Positions 1 to 8,136 of a stretch of DNA of 64,000 bases are shown piece by piece. The first letter of the stretch is position 1. Each line of letters opens with the position of its first letter. The notes beneath the pieces are model-generated. The model was not told where the DNA came from. It did not search any database and was given only the letters and a program-made list of their open reading frames with translations. Both the position numbers and the translations under genes were made by a program. The stretch covers positions 1 through 64,000 of the forward strand of contig CAMWYJ010000004.1 of the NCBI GenBank assembly GCA_947178445.1. Direction: 5' to 3'. The DNA is from an uncultured Clostridium sp. (GTDB lineage Bacteria > Bacillota > Clostridia > Lachnospirales > Lachnospiraceae).

Positions 1-122
1 CTACAAAACTCTGCAAACTATATTTTTCCATAATCTTCATGTTATGTAATCTATGAAATTACAATTAGAAAATTTATACACTTATAGCACATTATCATTT
101 ATACTGTAAATAAAATGTTTAA

Positions 123-364
123 CTAAATCCAATGAACATATATTTCATTCGGGTCATCTTTTATTGAAAGTACTTCAAATTCTTCAATTAGTCTCTTTGT
201 AATCTCTTCCGGTCCTACCTGCAATCTAGCAACGTTTTCCATTGATATTACTATCTCAAAAATATTATCCTTTACAAAAACAGGTGTTCCTCCGAAATAC
301 AATTTTGTATATTTATTGGTATTACGCATTCCAGAACCCATATTTATGTGGAATTTACTTTTGC
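123..364 (-). pseudogene. 3' remnant of an ATP-binding (AlbA_2/AAA-4-like) protein
   Basis: An open frame on the minus strand ends at 123. Its readable part begins around a Gly-Ser-Gly-Met-Arg stretch followed by a Gly-Gly-x-Pro-x-Phe then Asn-Ile-Phe-Glu-Ile pattern. That is the usual layout of the C-terminal end of AlbA_2/AAA-4-like ATP-binding proteins (a GSGxR...PxF...NxFxIxI pattern). The winged-helix tail expected after it is shortened, and upstream the frame runs into the leader of the plus-strand gene at 439 with no credible start or ribosome site. I read it as the decayed 3' end of a lost gene. A short expressed protein starting at the Met near 341 (73 aa) cannot be excluded. Confidence 0.4.
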
Positions 365-438
365 ATTGGAATTTATTTTTGCAACTCGCCTTGCATATAT
401 TGAAAAATTTTGTTAAGATGCAAAAGAGGTGTGAGATT

Positions 439-852
439 ATGAAAACAAGTAAAATATACAATTTCATAATTTACATATTTTTGCTGGTGTCAATAGTATC
501 TGTAATAGGTGCGGGATTTGAGGAACCGCATCTTGCCAGTATGCATTTTGACAACGGAAATGTTATGCAGTGCTTTGTGGAAACGGAGCTGCTTCCGGAA
601 GACAATGTGACGAACATCAGGGTTGTAGAACGGAGCAGTTCGCTTAGTCGTGTTAGCCAGACGCGGACGACACGATCCGCATTGTCAAACCGCACTGCTT
701 TTTATATTCTATGTGCTCTGGCAGTTTTGTCAGGGCTGTTTCTGTTTACAAATCGAGAACGTTTTCTCCTCTTTCGCAATCGGTATGTCTTAAGGATTAG
801 CTATCAGGTTGTTTATATAGAGGATCAGGATGGTTCAAAAAGAATCTCATAA
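439..852 (+). CDS. Hypothetical membrane protein (137 aa)
   Basis: The start ATG at 439 follows an AGAGGTGTG ribosome-site-like stretch; the frame is open further upstream, but that part overlaps the minus-strand remnant and has no ribosome site. The protein has an N-terminal hydrophobic segment (about residues 7-27, signal peptide or anchor), a polar stretch of about 60 residues, and a second hydrophobic segment near residues 88-105. The basic residues flanking the second segment suggest a cytosolic C-terminus. Two-segment proteins of this kind are common in Lachnospiraceae, but I recognise no family. Its neighbours are remnants on both sides, so context gives no clue. Confidence 0.55.
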   Translation: MKTSKIYNFIIYIFLLVSIVSVIGAGFEEPHLASMHFDNGNVMQCFVETELLPEDNVTNIRVVERSSSLSRVSQTRTTRSALSNRTAFYILCALAVLSGLFLFTNRERFLLFRNRYVLRISYQVVYIEDQDGSKRIS

Positions 853-894
853 CATTAAAAAAGGAAACGAAATGACCACAGCCGGTTGATTGCT

Positions 895-1111
895 ATATCC
901 TATGGTAATTGATTGGTCTGTTAGATTACGGTTTTTATGCCAGTGGAGAACTTCCTAAGGGAAATTTTTTCATTAAAAACGGTGATTTTTTTAAATGCAA
1001 GAAATTTACTTGTTTACGTGATGTAATGACTAAAATTCTCCTTGCTTGAATTTGGTGGATGCCAAAGGGAAAAATGCTCTGCTGCATATGAAAGGAGTTA
1101 TGGGATTATGA
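895..1111 (+). pseudogene. Decayed ankyrin-like coding fragments
   Basis: The gap after the 137-aa gene contains short protein-like stretches in changing frames. One, around 914-1050, reads like a fragment beginning Leu-Leu-Asp-Tyr-Gly. Another, 1046-1111, reads Asn-Leu-Val-Asp-Ala-Lys-Gly-Lys-Asn-Ala-Leu-Leu-His, which fits the start of an ankyrin repeat (N..D..G..ALLH). Stops and frame changes separate them. I interpret this as the worn remains of an ankyrin-repeat gene. The match is short and the call tentative. Confidence 0.25.
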
Positions 1112-1251
1112 AATTTTTAATGTGGATTGTTATTATTTTTGGTGGCGGGATTGGACTGTTGTCATGCTTTTATATGGTAGTATCTTTGTTTGCGGTGATT
1201 GGTTTTAAGATTTACCGCAAAATAAAGTATGGCTATTCATTATACCAATAG
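1108..1251 (+). CDS. Small membrane protein (47 aa)
   Basis: The ATG at 1108 lies 10 bases after an AAAGGAG ribosome site. The product is almost entirely one hydrophobic helix pair (about residues 3-30) with a basic C-terminus. It is the first of three closely spaced plus-strand genes ending in the Ca2+/Na+ antiporter, so a role as accessory subunit or regulatory microprotein of the transporter is possible but is only inference. No family recognised. Confidence 0.55.
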   Translation: MKFLMWIVIIFGGGIGLLSCFYMVVSLFAVIGFKIYRKIKYGYSLYQ

Positions 1252-1262
1252 GGGGTGGCAAA

Positions 1263-1403
1263 ATGTCCGGTTTAGACATTCTGGTAATTATAATGGGTGT
1301 GGTGGTTGCCGGTGTGGGAATTTTCTGTTTTGTGACGGAACAGCTTGGCAGCAACAAAGAGGAAACCACGAAAAATGATGTGAAAAAAGGAGAAAATAAA
1401 TGA
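1263..1403 (+). CDS. Small single-pass membrane protein (46 aa)
   Basis: A short gene with a GGGGGTGG ribosome site just upstream of ATG 1263. It encodes one transmembrane segment (about residues 5-24) and a charged, Lys/Glu-rich cytosolic tail. The stop TGA (1401-1403) overlaps the ATG of the antiporter (1400), which indicates translational coupling. Like the 47-aa protein before it, it may be a microprotein partner of the antiporter; that is inference from position. Confidence 0.6.
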   Translation: MSGLDILVIIMGVVVAGVGIFCFVTEQLGSNKEETTKNDVKKGENK

Positions 1404-2329
1404 TATTCATATCGATAATATTGCTTGTTGTCGGTTTTGCTATGCTGGTAAAGGGGGCTGACTGGTTTGTGGATGGCGCAGCCAGTCTCGCCGCACGGTT
1501 TGGGATTCCACAGCTTGTAATTGGTCTTACAATTGTAGCAATGGGAACCAGTCTGCCAGAAGCAGCAGTGAGTATTACAGCAGCTTTGAAGGGGAATGCA
1601 GGTATTACCATTGGCAATGTGTTAGGCAGTAACATTTTGAACGTATTGATCATTTTAGGGACTACAGCAGTGATTATTCCGGTAGCTATACAAAAATCAA
1701 CGCTTTTGTATGAAATTCCATTTATGATGGTTATCTCGGGTGTATTTCTTGCAATGGGAATCACGAGAGAGGCAGTTACCCGTTTGGAGGGTGTAATGCT
1801 TGGATTGTTTTTTATTATGTATCTGGTGTATCTTTATTTTCTGTCAAAACGTTCAAAGACTGCCGAGGCAGAAGAACAAAAGAAGATGTCAGTATGGAAA
1901 TGCCTGCTGCTTATTGTGGCAGGTGGAATTATGATTGTACTTGGCAGTGATTTTGCTGTAAATGGTGCCACAGAGCTTGCAAGGATGTTTGGGGTCAGCG
2001 AACGGTTTATCGGACTTACAATTGTGGCACTGGGAACCAGTCTGCCGGAGCTTGTGACCTCAGTAACTGCTGCAAAGAAAGGAAATGCAGATATTGCCAT
2101 TGGCAATATTGTGGGAAGCAATATTTTTAATATTTTGTTTGTATCCGGAATGTCGGCAATTATTTGCGATGTGCCATTTGTGGTTTCTTTCCGGGTAGAT
2201 GCAGTTGTTGCGATTCTCAGTGGAATGTTATTATGGTTAGGCTGTGTACGGCATAAAGAGCTTCGCCGCAGTAGCGGGGCGGTTATGCTGCTTGCGTATG
2301 GTGCGTATTTTGTGTATCTCTGCCAATAA
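1400..2329 (+). CDS. Calcium/sodium antiporter, CaCA family (YrbG-like)
   Basis: A 309-aa integral membrane protein of the Ca2+:cation antiporter superfamily, expected to exchange Ca2+ for Na+ (or another cation) across the cytoplasmic membrane. The family hallmark is present twice as an inverted repeat: GTSLPE at residues 49-54 and 212-217, each followed by a GN(A)xIxIGNxxGSN-type motif that forms the ion-binding alpha repeat. The two halves of about 140 residues are joined by a polar loop (about residues 150-165). Length matches the family. The start overlaps the stop of the 46-aa gene, and a terminator follows, so this is the last gene of its transcript. Confidence 0.9.
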   Translation: MIFISIILLVVGFAMLVKGADWFVDGAASLAARFGIPQLVIGLTIVAMGTSLPEAAVSITAALKGNAGITIGNVLGSNILNVLIILGTTAVIIPVAIQKSTLLYEIPFMMVISGVFLAMGITREAVTRLEGVMLGLFFIMYLVYLYFLSKRSKTAEAEEQKKMSVWKCLLLIVAGGIMIVLGSDFAVNGATELARMFGVSERFIGLTIVALGTSLPELVTSVTAAKKGNADIAIGNIVGSNIFNILFVSGMSAIICDVPFVVSFRVDAVVAILSGMLLWLGCVRHKELRRSSGAVMLLAYGAYFVYLCQ

Positions 2330-2354
2330 TAAACATGGTAATATTTTGAAGGGT

Positions 2355-2399
2355 GTCTTTTGTATGGGTTTTATACCGATGCAAAAGACCTCTTTTTTG
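2355..2399 (+). terminator. Rho-independent terminator after the antiporter gene
   Basis: GTCTTTTG (2355-2362) pairs with CAAAAGAC (2382-2389), with a further short internal pairing, and CTCTTTTTTG follows. It lies just after the antiporter stop codon. Confidence 0.7.
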
Positions 2400-2434
2400 C
2401 CTTAAATTTCCCACACGTTTCCACTTGCGCAGAG

Positions 2435-2465
2435 GAAAGAGAAAGGGAAGGTAGATTACCTTCCC
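2435..2465 (-). terminator. Terminator of the PadR-HAAS-DUF4097 operon
   Basis: Read on the minus strand, GGGAAGGTA-ATC-TACCTTCCC forms a perfect 9-bp stem (2445-2465) that overlaps the stop codon of the DUF4097 gene and is followed by a TTTCTCTTTC tract. Confidence 0.65.
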
Positions 2466-3217
2466 TCTATCTCAATGCTTCCCATATTATTTGATAGGGT
2501 GATTGTTTTGTCCGTCTCTCCTTTTTGGTTATAGGAGTGGTAGTCGTTTCCGTTTACTTCAATCTCTCCCATGGATACAGAGCATTCTATTGTATAGTCA
2601 GAAAGAATGAGGTTCCCGTTGACATTAATGTCCCCCATATTATTATCAGCATTCAGATTATCAAAGCTACAGTTGCTGATTTCGCATTCCCCCATATTGC
2701 AGTTACATGTAATGTCTGTGGCAGATAGGTTGGATAGTTTGGTTTCTCCGATATCACAGGTAACGAAAATATTTTCTGAGGTCAGATTGTCAAGCTGTAT
2801 TTCTCCAATATCGCAGGTACAGGAAATGTCTGAAAGGGATGTACCCTTTGGCACTGTAATGACAATGGTACAGTTGTCATTGCCGTTCCGTTTTGGAAAG
2901 TAAGGGTTTTTAGAAGTCTGGATAACCTCAAGGGTTCCATTCTTTATCTCGTATTCCGGTATCAGATTCTTTGTGCTTTCGTAGGAAATATGGAAGTCAC
3001 TCCCTTCTGTAATTTTGATTTCAGATATATCCATATCGAGGGAGATTTTGTCAAATGCATTCAAGTTCTCATCAAAATTCTGGGTTTTGTAGTTGTCCTT
3101 TAATCCAAGTCTGCTCAAAAATCGTGCTCCCCATTCTGTGGTATGATAAAAAGTACCGGCTATAATAGTAAAAATTGTAATACTCCAAATGATTGTCAGA
3201 TATATGTTCTTTTTCAT
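2456..3217 (-). CDS. DUF4097-family protein with N-terminal membrane anchor
   Basis: A 253-aa protein with an N-terminal transmembrane segment (about residues 6-24) and a long extracellular or periplasm-like region of short beta repeats. Units of the form CDIGE / CNMGE / NNMGD recur about every 20 residues from residue 130 onward, the pattern of the DUF4097 right-handed beta-helix. It is the third gene of a PadR / HAAS-domain / DUF4097 operon, a combination widespread in Firmicutes and generally linked to envelope-related regulation; its biochemical role is unknown. The start ATG 3217 follows a GGAGG ribosome site (TAGGAGGAAAGTATC). Confidence 0.75.
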   Translation of the reverse strand: MKKNIYLTIIWSITIFTIIAGTFYHTTEWGARFLSRLGLKDNYKTQNFDENLNAFDKISLDMDISEIKITEGSDFHISYESTKNLIPEYEIKNGTLEVIQTSKNPYFPKRNGNDNCTIVITVPKGTSLSDISCTCDIGEIQLDNLTSENIFVTCDIGETKLSNLSATDITCNCNMGECEISNCSFDNLNADNNMGDINVNGNLILSDYTIECSVSMGEIEVNGNDYHSYNQKGETDKTITLSNNMGSIEIEGR

Positions 3218-3229
3218 GATACTTTCCTC

Positions 3230-4225
3230 CTATAATTTTTGAAAGTTTGTTTTTAAAATGGAGTGAAGGATAGAGGCAACCGGCCAGATTATCCAGGTGA
3301 TGTGCCAGTCATAGCTGATAAAACTCACACAAAGGTAGATACAGGTGATTGTTTGCCAGTATACACTCATAATTGCAGCAACCGTTTCATTTGTATATTC
3401 TATTTCTTTGGCACTTTCCGGTACATGGGTGCTGCCAATGGTTTCCTTTGCATTTAGGGCAAGCAGAGAATGGTAGCCTGCAATACGGTTGCTGGTAAAT
3501 ACAATTAAATAGACACCGATTGCTACCATAATGAACAGGAATACAGCGGAACATTCATACCAGAAGTCATTTGGAAGGATTGCATCAATCCATATTGGCG
3601 GAATAATGCTTAAAATGCAGAGCATACAGCCAATGCTCAGGCAAAGGGCATGGTTTCCACGGATGCTCTCAAACTGGTTTTTGGTATAATCCGTAACACT
3701 AAAATCAATCCCTACGGTATGCTTATAAATCTGCTGCCATTTGCCTTTCATTGTGCCTGCATAGATAAAGAGTGCGACAGCAATTGCAATGAAGAAAAAC
3801 ATGGAAAAGATTCCAAGTACATCTGTTGCATCGGTGTCAAACTGGGAATGTGTGGTAGAAAGGGCATCCAAAAAAATGACCGGTACTACAGAAAGGATAC
3901 AGAGTAAAACACCGATTGCAATGAGCTGGCTGCGTTTGATTGTGTCTTTTAAATAATTTTTTGCCTCATCCAGGCAGAGCATTTCCTCTGGTGCAACCTC
4001 TTCCTCCATATATGTTTTAATACCTAAATCCTCTGCTAATTCGTCAAGATTACCAAATTCGGAAATGACAATGCCAATGGCTTCGTTTTCTGCTTTTCCT
4101 TCATTTTTCAGTTCCGTGTATTTGTCCTCCATCATCTGCAAAAGCTCATTTTTTGCTTTGCGCACCTCCGGGGTATTTGGCAGATTTAAAAACATATTTT
4201 CTAAATAATTTTTAAGCGTTTCCAT
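3230..4225 (-). CDS. HAAS (DUF1700-like) domain membrane protein
   Basis: A 331-aa protein. I place the start at ATG 4225, which follows an AAGGAGG ribosome site, rather than at a further upstream codon with none. Residues 1-75 form the helical HAAS domain (a LxNMFxxLPNTxExxxxKxELLxxMEDK pattern and an acidic SEFGNLDELAEDLGI-like end). Four or more hydrophobic segments follow. HAAS-domain proteins are usually encoded beside a PadR repressor, as here, and are thought to work with it in sensing; the ligand is unknown. The start overlaps the end of the PadR gene by about 14 bp, so the two are likely translationally coupled. Confidence 0.75.
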   Translation of the reverse strand: METLKNYLENMFLNLPNTPEVRKAKNELLQMMEDKYTELKNEGKAENEAIGIVISEFGNLDELAEDLGIKTYMEEEVAPEEMLCLDEAKNYLKDTIKRSQLIAIGVLLCILSVVPVIFLDALSTTHSQFDTDATDVLGIFSMFFFIAIAVALFIYAGTMKGKWQQIYKHTVGIDFSVTDYTKNQFESIRGNHALCLSIGCMLCILSIIPPIWIDAILPNDFWYECSAVFLFIMVAIGVYLIVFTSNRIAGYHSLLALNAKETIGSTHVPESAKEIEYTNETVAAIMSVYWQTITCIYLCVSFISYDWHITWIIWPVASILHSILKTNFQKL

Positions 4226-4571
4226 AGTTAGCCTCCTTATCATTTTTGATGAATTTCTCTACTACTTCCTTGGTCAGAATCCACTCCTCACATTTTTCTT
4301 TGTAATATTGTCTGCCGCTGTCAGTGATTCGGTAGTAGGTTCGGCGTTTGCCGCCGGACATATCTTCGTCCTGAAAAGACTCGATATAGCCGTTTTTTTC
4401 CATGCGGTTAAATGCAGAGTAAAGTGTTGTTTCCTTGATAACATACTTCTCTGTGGATAAGTTTTTAATCCGCTTGGATATTTCATAGCCGTAGGATGGA
4501 CCATCTAAGAGCAGGTAAAGAATGATTGTGTCGTTGTATCCACGGATGATATCGCTGCTGATTGTAGTCAT
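4212..4571 (-). CDS. PadR-family transcriptional regulator
   Basis: A 119-aa winged-helix protein of the PadR family: an N-terminal helix-turn-helix (residues 12-75, with the typical GYExxxRI and ETTLYSAFNRMEKNGYI wing region), then GGKRRTYYRIT, which is the family's beta-wing signature, and a C-terminal dimerisation helix. It is short, as in the PadR-s2 group. It heads the operon with the HAAS and DUF4097 genes. A strong promoter and two inverted repeats lie immediately upstream, so autorepression is likely. Confidence 0.88.
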   Translation of the reverse strand: MTTISSDIIRGYNDTIILYLLLDGPSYGYEISKRIKNLSTEKYVIKETTLYSAFNRMEKNGYIESFQDEDMSGGKRRTYYRITDSGRQYYKEKCEEWILTKEVVEKFIKNDKEANYGNA

Positions 4572-4690
4572 ATTGTTTCCTTTCTCTCAAAAATAGAGTT
4601 TAGGCATTTGTGAAACTTAAGTTTTTGCAGACTTTTGCCTCGCAATCGCCTAACAAATAGAGTTTTGAAATTGCCTAATCGCATTTTACC

Positions 4691-4766
4691 TACGTCAGAC
4701 GTTGCTATGTCTGTCGTACTACGACTGGCGTAGTAATAATATAACAAGAGTACTTGCATATGTCAA
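4691..4766 (-). promoter_or_regulatory. Promoter and candidate operators of the PadR operon
   Basis: On the minus strand a near-consensus sigma-70-type promoter is visible: TTGACA (4761-4766), 17-bp spacer, TATATT (4738-4743). Directly downstream, across the expected start point, lies a perfect dyad TACTACG-N5-CGTAGTA (4717-4735), and next to it a second dyad TACGTCAGAC-N8-GTCTGTCGTA (4691-4718, one mismatch). Position and symmetry suit repressor binding by PadR. Confidence 0.65.
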
Positions 4767-4902
4767 GGGAAATTTTGGAAATAAATAAAATTTGTCTGTA
4801 GTGAGGAAGTTGTTGCGTACATATTGCAAAAACGATTTTGCGCAGATGGACGACAAATGAATAGACTTTTTTATGATAGAATTTATTCTAGCGAAGCAAC
4901 GA

Positions 4903-4930
4903 GCCAAGTATGAGCTTGCTCGCATTTGGC
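4903..4930. repeat. Short hairpin-forming inverted repeat
   Basis: GCCAAGTATGAGC (4903-4915) can pair with GCTCGCATTTGGC (4918-4930) with one mismatch and two G-T pairs. It lies in the 466-bp gap between the PadR and nitrilase genes, upstream of the nitrilase promoter. No U-tract follows, so it is not an obvious terminator. Confidence 0.4.
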
Positions 4931-4946
4931 GACTGCCGAGAGGTTG

Positions 4947-4975
4947 TTGACAGAAAAAAGAATCAAGGATATAGT
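4947..4975 (+). promoter_or_regulatory. Promoter of the nitrilase-family gene
   Basis: TTGACA (4947-4952), 17-bp spacer, TATAGT (4970-4975), about 60 bp upstream of the start codon at 5038. Confidence 0.65.
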
Positions 4976-5037
4976 ACAATCATTATATATTAGATTTTAA
5001 TGAGGATGCTGTTGTAGGCGTAAGAGGATAAAGTAAT

Positions 5038-5916
5038 ATGCAGAATTTAAAAGTAGCGCTATTGCAGATACTCCCGGAAGATACCTTGGAGGGTAATTTG
5101 CAAAAGGGAATGGAATATGTAAAGGTGGCAAAGAAAATGGGAGCTGATATTGCGTTGTTTCCGGAAATGTGGAGTGTGGGATATCGCATTGCAGAGGATA
5201 TGGAAGAACTGAAAAACAGCGCCGTTCCTGTGGATAGTGAATTTATAGAGGCATTTGGCAAAGCTGCTAAGGAATATGATCTGGCGGTAGGAATTACCTT
5301 TCTTGAAAAGTATGATCCGCTGCCAAGGAACAGCTTATGCCTGTTTGACCGGTTGGGAAAAAGGGTATTATGCTACGCAAAGGTGCACACCTGTGATTTT
5401 GGGGACGAGTGCAGACTGACACCGGGGGAAGACTTTTATGTGGCGGATTTAGACACGGCAAAGGGAAATGTGAAGGTTGGAGCAATGATATGTTATGACA
5501 GGGAATTTCCAGAGAGTGCAAGAATTTTGATGCTAAAGGGAGCTGAGATTGTTCTGGTGCCAAATGCCTGTCCAATGGAGATAAACCGTTTATCTCAGCT
5601 TCGGGCGAGAGCATACGAGAATATGATTGGGATTGCCACGGTGAATTATCCAAAGGGACAGCCGGACTGCAATGGACATTCCTCTGCCTTTGACGGAATT
5701 GCTTACCGGCAGGAGGAAGCAGGTTCGAGAGACACGCTAATTGTGGAAGCAGGAGAGCAGGAAGGAATCTATATGGCGGATTTTCCATTACAGGAAATCA
5801 GGGACTACAGAAGCCGTGAGGTACATGGAAATGCTTATCGCCGTCCGTCAAAGTATCAGCTTCTCGTTTCGGAGGAGAAGAGAGAACCATTTATGCGGGA
5901 AGACTTTAGGATTTGA
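5038..5916 (+). CDS. Carbon-nitrogen hydrolase (nitrilase superfamily)
   Basis: A 292-aa cytosolic amidohydrolase of the nitrilase superfamily, hydrolysing a C-N bond of an amide, carbamoyl or related substrate. The catalytic triad is readable: Glu43 in FPEMW, Lys116 in AKVHTCDFGDE and Cys152 in MICYDREFPES. Length and N-terminal start (MQNLKVALLQ, the first beta strand) fit the family. The substrate cannot be told from sequence; the Cys-Tyr-Asp-Arg-Glu-Phe-Pro-Glu motif is typical of amidase-like branches. Transcribed from its own promoter and apparently monocistronic. Confidence 0.88.
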   Translation: MQNLKVALLQILPEDTLEGNLQKGMEYVKVAKKMGADIALFPEMWSVGYRIAEDMEELKNSAVPVDSEFIEAFGKAAKEYDLAVGITFLEKYDPLPRNSLCLFDRLGKRVLCYAKVHTCDFGDECRLTPGEDFYVADLDTAKGNVKVGAMICYDREFPESARILMLKGAEIVLVPNACPMEINRLSQLRARAYENMIGIATVNYPKGQPDCNGHSSAFDGIAYRQEEAGSRDTLIVEAGEQEGIYMADFPLQEIRDYRSREVHGNAYRRPSKYQLLVSEEKREPFMREDFRI

Positions 5917-6040
5917 GTAGGAAAAATTTTATCCAAATGTCTAAAGAAGATGTAGTGGATTGGCAAGAGTAAAAAAGTAAAGCATATCCCCTAATATTGC
6001 TAATATATTGTTATAGAAAGATATATGGGAGAATTTTTGG

Positions 6041-6574
6041 ATGAAAGAGACGAATACCTGCAGCTTAATAGGTGTGAGTCCTATTATGATGGATTTACCT
6101 TATCCTCCGACACAGGTGAAGGAAAAAAACCAGGCTTATGCGAATTTGCTGAGTATTGATTATTGCGGTGCGGTGTCTGAGATGTCAGCAATTACGCAGT
6201 ACATTAATAATGAGAACCGGTTATCTTGCGAAAAATGTCCCCTGATAAAAACAATATTGGGGATTGCCATGGCGGAAATGGTACATTTACAAAAATTAGG
6301 AGAGTTGATTTTCCTGTTAGGCGGAAAGATTGATTTTACAGCAAGGTACCGAGATGGTGGAATCAAAATGTGGACACCAGAATATCTGACGCTTCCGGAA
6401 AATACCAGAAATATGCTGGTTGCTGATATAGAAGCTGAACAGGCGGCAATCAATCAGTATAAAATGCATATTAAAATGATAAAGGACAGTGATGTAAATG
6501 CAGTACTGACGAGGATTATCAAGGATGAAGAGTATCATGTCATGCTGCTTCAGGCGGTAATGAAGGGAGTCTGA
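6041..6574 (+). CDS. Ferritin-like domain protein
   Basis: A 177-aa protein that fits a four-helix ferritin-like domain with a di-iron (or di-manganese) site. Candidate metal ligands are Glu47, the ExxH pair Glu79/His82, Glu131 or Glu133 in DIEAEQAAINQY, and Glu163/Glu164 with His166 in KDEEYH, the arrangement seen in rubrerythrin and bacterioferritin relatives. A proline-rich N-terminal 25 residues precede the domain, and a CEKC pair (residues 63-66) sits in the first inter-helix loop. There is no rubredoxin domain. A role in peroxide or iron handling is likely from family knowledge but not demonstrated. Confidence 0.7.
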   Translation: MKETNTCSLIGVSPIMMDLPYPPTQVKEKNQAYANLLSIDYCGAVSEMSAITQYINNENRLSCEKCPLIKTILGIAMAEMVHLQKLGELIFLLGGKIDFTARYRDGGIKMWTPEYLTLPENTRNMLVADIEAEQAAINQYKMHIKMIKDSDVNAVLTRIIKDEEYHVMLLQAVMKGV

Positions 6575-6650
6575 TTTTTCATTAAACTTCGTTGACTTTC
6601 ATCGATGATACCACCGCATCGCTTCATTAAGAAACCTTGTCGGTGAAAAA
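6575..6650. repeat. Intergenic inverted-repeat element
   Basis: Directly after the ferritin-like stop codon, TTTTTCA (6575-6581) pairs with TGAAAAA (6644-6650). The inside contains a second stem CGATG/CATCG (6603-6607 / 6617-6621). A 70-nt structured element right behind a stop suggests a terminator-like or dispersed repeat role. The rest of the gap to 6822 shows nothing else I can support. Confidence 0.4.
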
Positions 6651-6822
6651 TTATTTTACAAAGTTATAGCGGATATCAACATGTCAGTACAAGAGGTCTA
6701 CATAAAAATGAATCGTTTTGCAAAGAATATATGTGATTGTTCAAATACATGTGGAGATTATAAGGTCTGTATAACAGATTTTACCCTAACATGTAAAACT
6801 ATGGAATGGAGAATTACAAAAA

Positions 6823-8136
6823 ATGAATTCAATTTGGCAAAACGAAACGGAAATGCCGGAATTTCCATCTTTAGATAGGGATATGAAAACAGAAGTATTA
6901 ATCATAGGTGGCGGGATTGCAGGTATTCTTGTTGCTTATTTCCTGCAGCAAAAAGGGGTTAGATATGTCCTTGTGGAGAAGAACCGGATTTGCAGTGGAA
7001 CTACCGGACATACCACAGCAAAAATTACACTGCAGCACGGACTTCAATATAGTAAGTTACTTCATGGCTTTGGCAGGGAAAGAACGTGGAAATATCTTAC
7101 AGCAAACAGGCAGGCAATGGGGGAGTATGAAAAGCTTTGTAAGAATATTGACTGCAATTTTGAACGGAAGGATAGCTTTGTGTACTCTATAGATGACCGG
7201 GGAAAGTTAGAACGGGAAATGGAAGCGTTTCACAAGCTTGGCTATGATGCGAGGCTATGTGGTACACCCTCTTTGCCAATTGAGACAGTGGGAGCTGTAT
7301 GCTGCCCAAATCAGGCGCAGTTTCAGCCCCTTAAGTTTTTAACTGCGCTTGTTAAGGATTTGAATATTTATGAGCATACCTTTGTTAAGGAAATGCGGGG
7401 AAATGAAGCGGTTACGGGAAATGGGAAAATTAGGGCGGAAAAAGTCATTGTGGCAACGCATTTTCCATTTATCAATAAGCATGGCAGCTATTTTTTGAAA
7501 ATGTACCAGCACCGCTCTTATGTACTGGCACTTCGGGCAGCTAGTGGTATGAATGCTGATATGCAGGTAAATGGTATGTTTATTGATGAGGATAAAAAGG
7601 GATATTCCTTTCGAAATTATGGGGATATATTGCTGCTTGGCGGTGGTTCCCACCGTACCGGAAAAAAGGGTGGAGACTGGGAAGAACTCAGACAGTTTGT
7701 AAAAACGCATTATCCCGGAGCGGAAGAATTATGTGCATGGGCGGCACAGGACTGTATGACATTAGATAACGTGCCTTATATTGGACGCTATTCTAAGTGT
7801 ACACATGAGCTTTATGTGACAACGGGCTTTCATAAATGGGGTATGACGGGAGCTATGGTAGCTGCGAAACTTCTCTGTGACCTGGTGACAGGAGAAGAGA
7901 ATGATTTTATGGATGTATTTTCGCCGTCACGTAATATGTTAAAACCGCAATTGCTTGTAAATGGATTTGAGGCGACAGCTAATTTGCTTACCATTGCACC
8001 GAAGCGGTGTCCGCATTTAGGATGTGCCTTAAAATGGAACAAGGCAGAACACACTTGGGACTGTGCCTGTCATGGTTCCAGATTCTCAGAAGAAGGAAAG
8101 GTGCTTGATAATCCGGCGAACGGGGATTTGTCCTAG
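6823..8136 (+). CDS. FAD-dependent oxidoreductase with C-terminal Rieske domain
   Basis: A 437-aa two-domain redox protein. Residues 25-53 hold the Rossmann dinucleotide motif GGGIAG with the acidic end of the second strand (VLVEK), and the body resembles the DAO/glycine-oxidase-like FAD fold. The C-terminal segment is a Rieske [2Fe-2S] domain with C396-x-H398 and C414-x2-H417. The combination is known in Firmicutes as a FAD/Rieske oxidoreductase of unsettled substrate; electrons would pass between FAD and the cluster. The start ATG 6823 has a GGAGA site 12 bases upstream. The C-terminus stops soon after the Rieske core, close to the family end. It is convergent with a decayed cupin gene. Confidence 0.82.
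   Translation: MNSIWQNETEMPEFPSLDRDMKTEVLIIGGGIAGILVAYFLQQKGVRYVLVEKNRICSGTTGHTTAKITLQHGLQYSKLLHGFGRERTWKYLTANRQAMGEYEKLCKNIDCNFERKDSFVYSIDDRGKLEREMEAFHKLGYDARLCGTPSLPIETVGAVCCPNQAQFQPLKFLTALVKDLNIYEHTFVKEMRGNEAVTGNGKIRAEKVIVATHFPFINKHGSYFLKMYQHRSYVLALRAASGMNADMQVNGMFIDEDKKGYSFRNYGDILLLGGGSHRTGKKGGDWEELRQFVKTHYPGAEELCAWAAQDCMTLDNVPYIGRYSKCTHELYVTTGFHKWGMTGAMVAAKLLCDLVTGEENDFMDVFSPSRNMLKPQLLVNGFEATANLLTIAPKRCPHLGCALKWNKAEHTWDCACHGSRFSEEGKVLDNPANGDLS

Noticed and set aside
1288..1764. Minus-strand open frame (158 aa) opposite the antiporter
   Set aside because: Lies against a well-supported antiporter gene, shows no motif and has no ribosome site.
5294..5788. Minus-strand open frame (164 aa) opposite the nitrilase gene
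   Set aside because: Leu/Pro/Cys-rich shadow with no start signal.
6681..6878. 65-aa plus-strand frame before the Rieske oxidoreductase, overlapping its start
   Set aside because: No ribosome site and no recognisable composition, and it overlaps the oxidoreductase start; probably non-coding leader.
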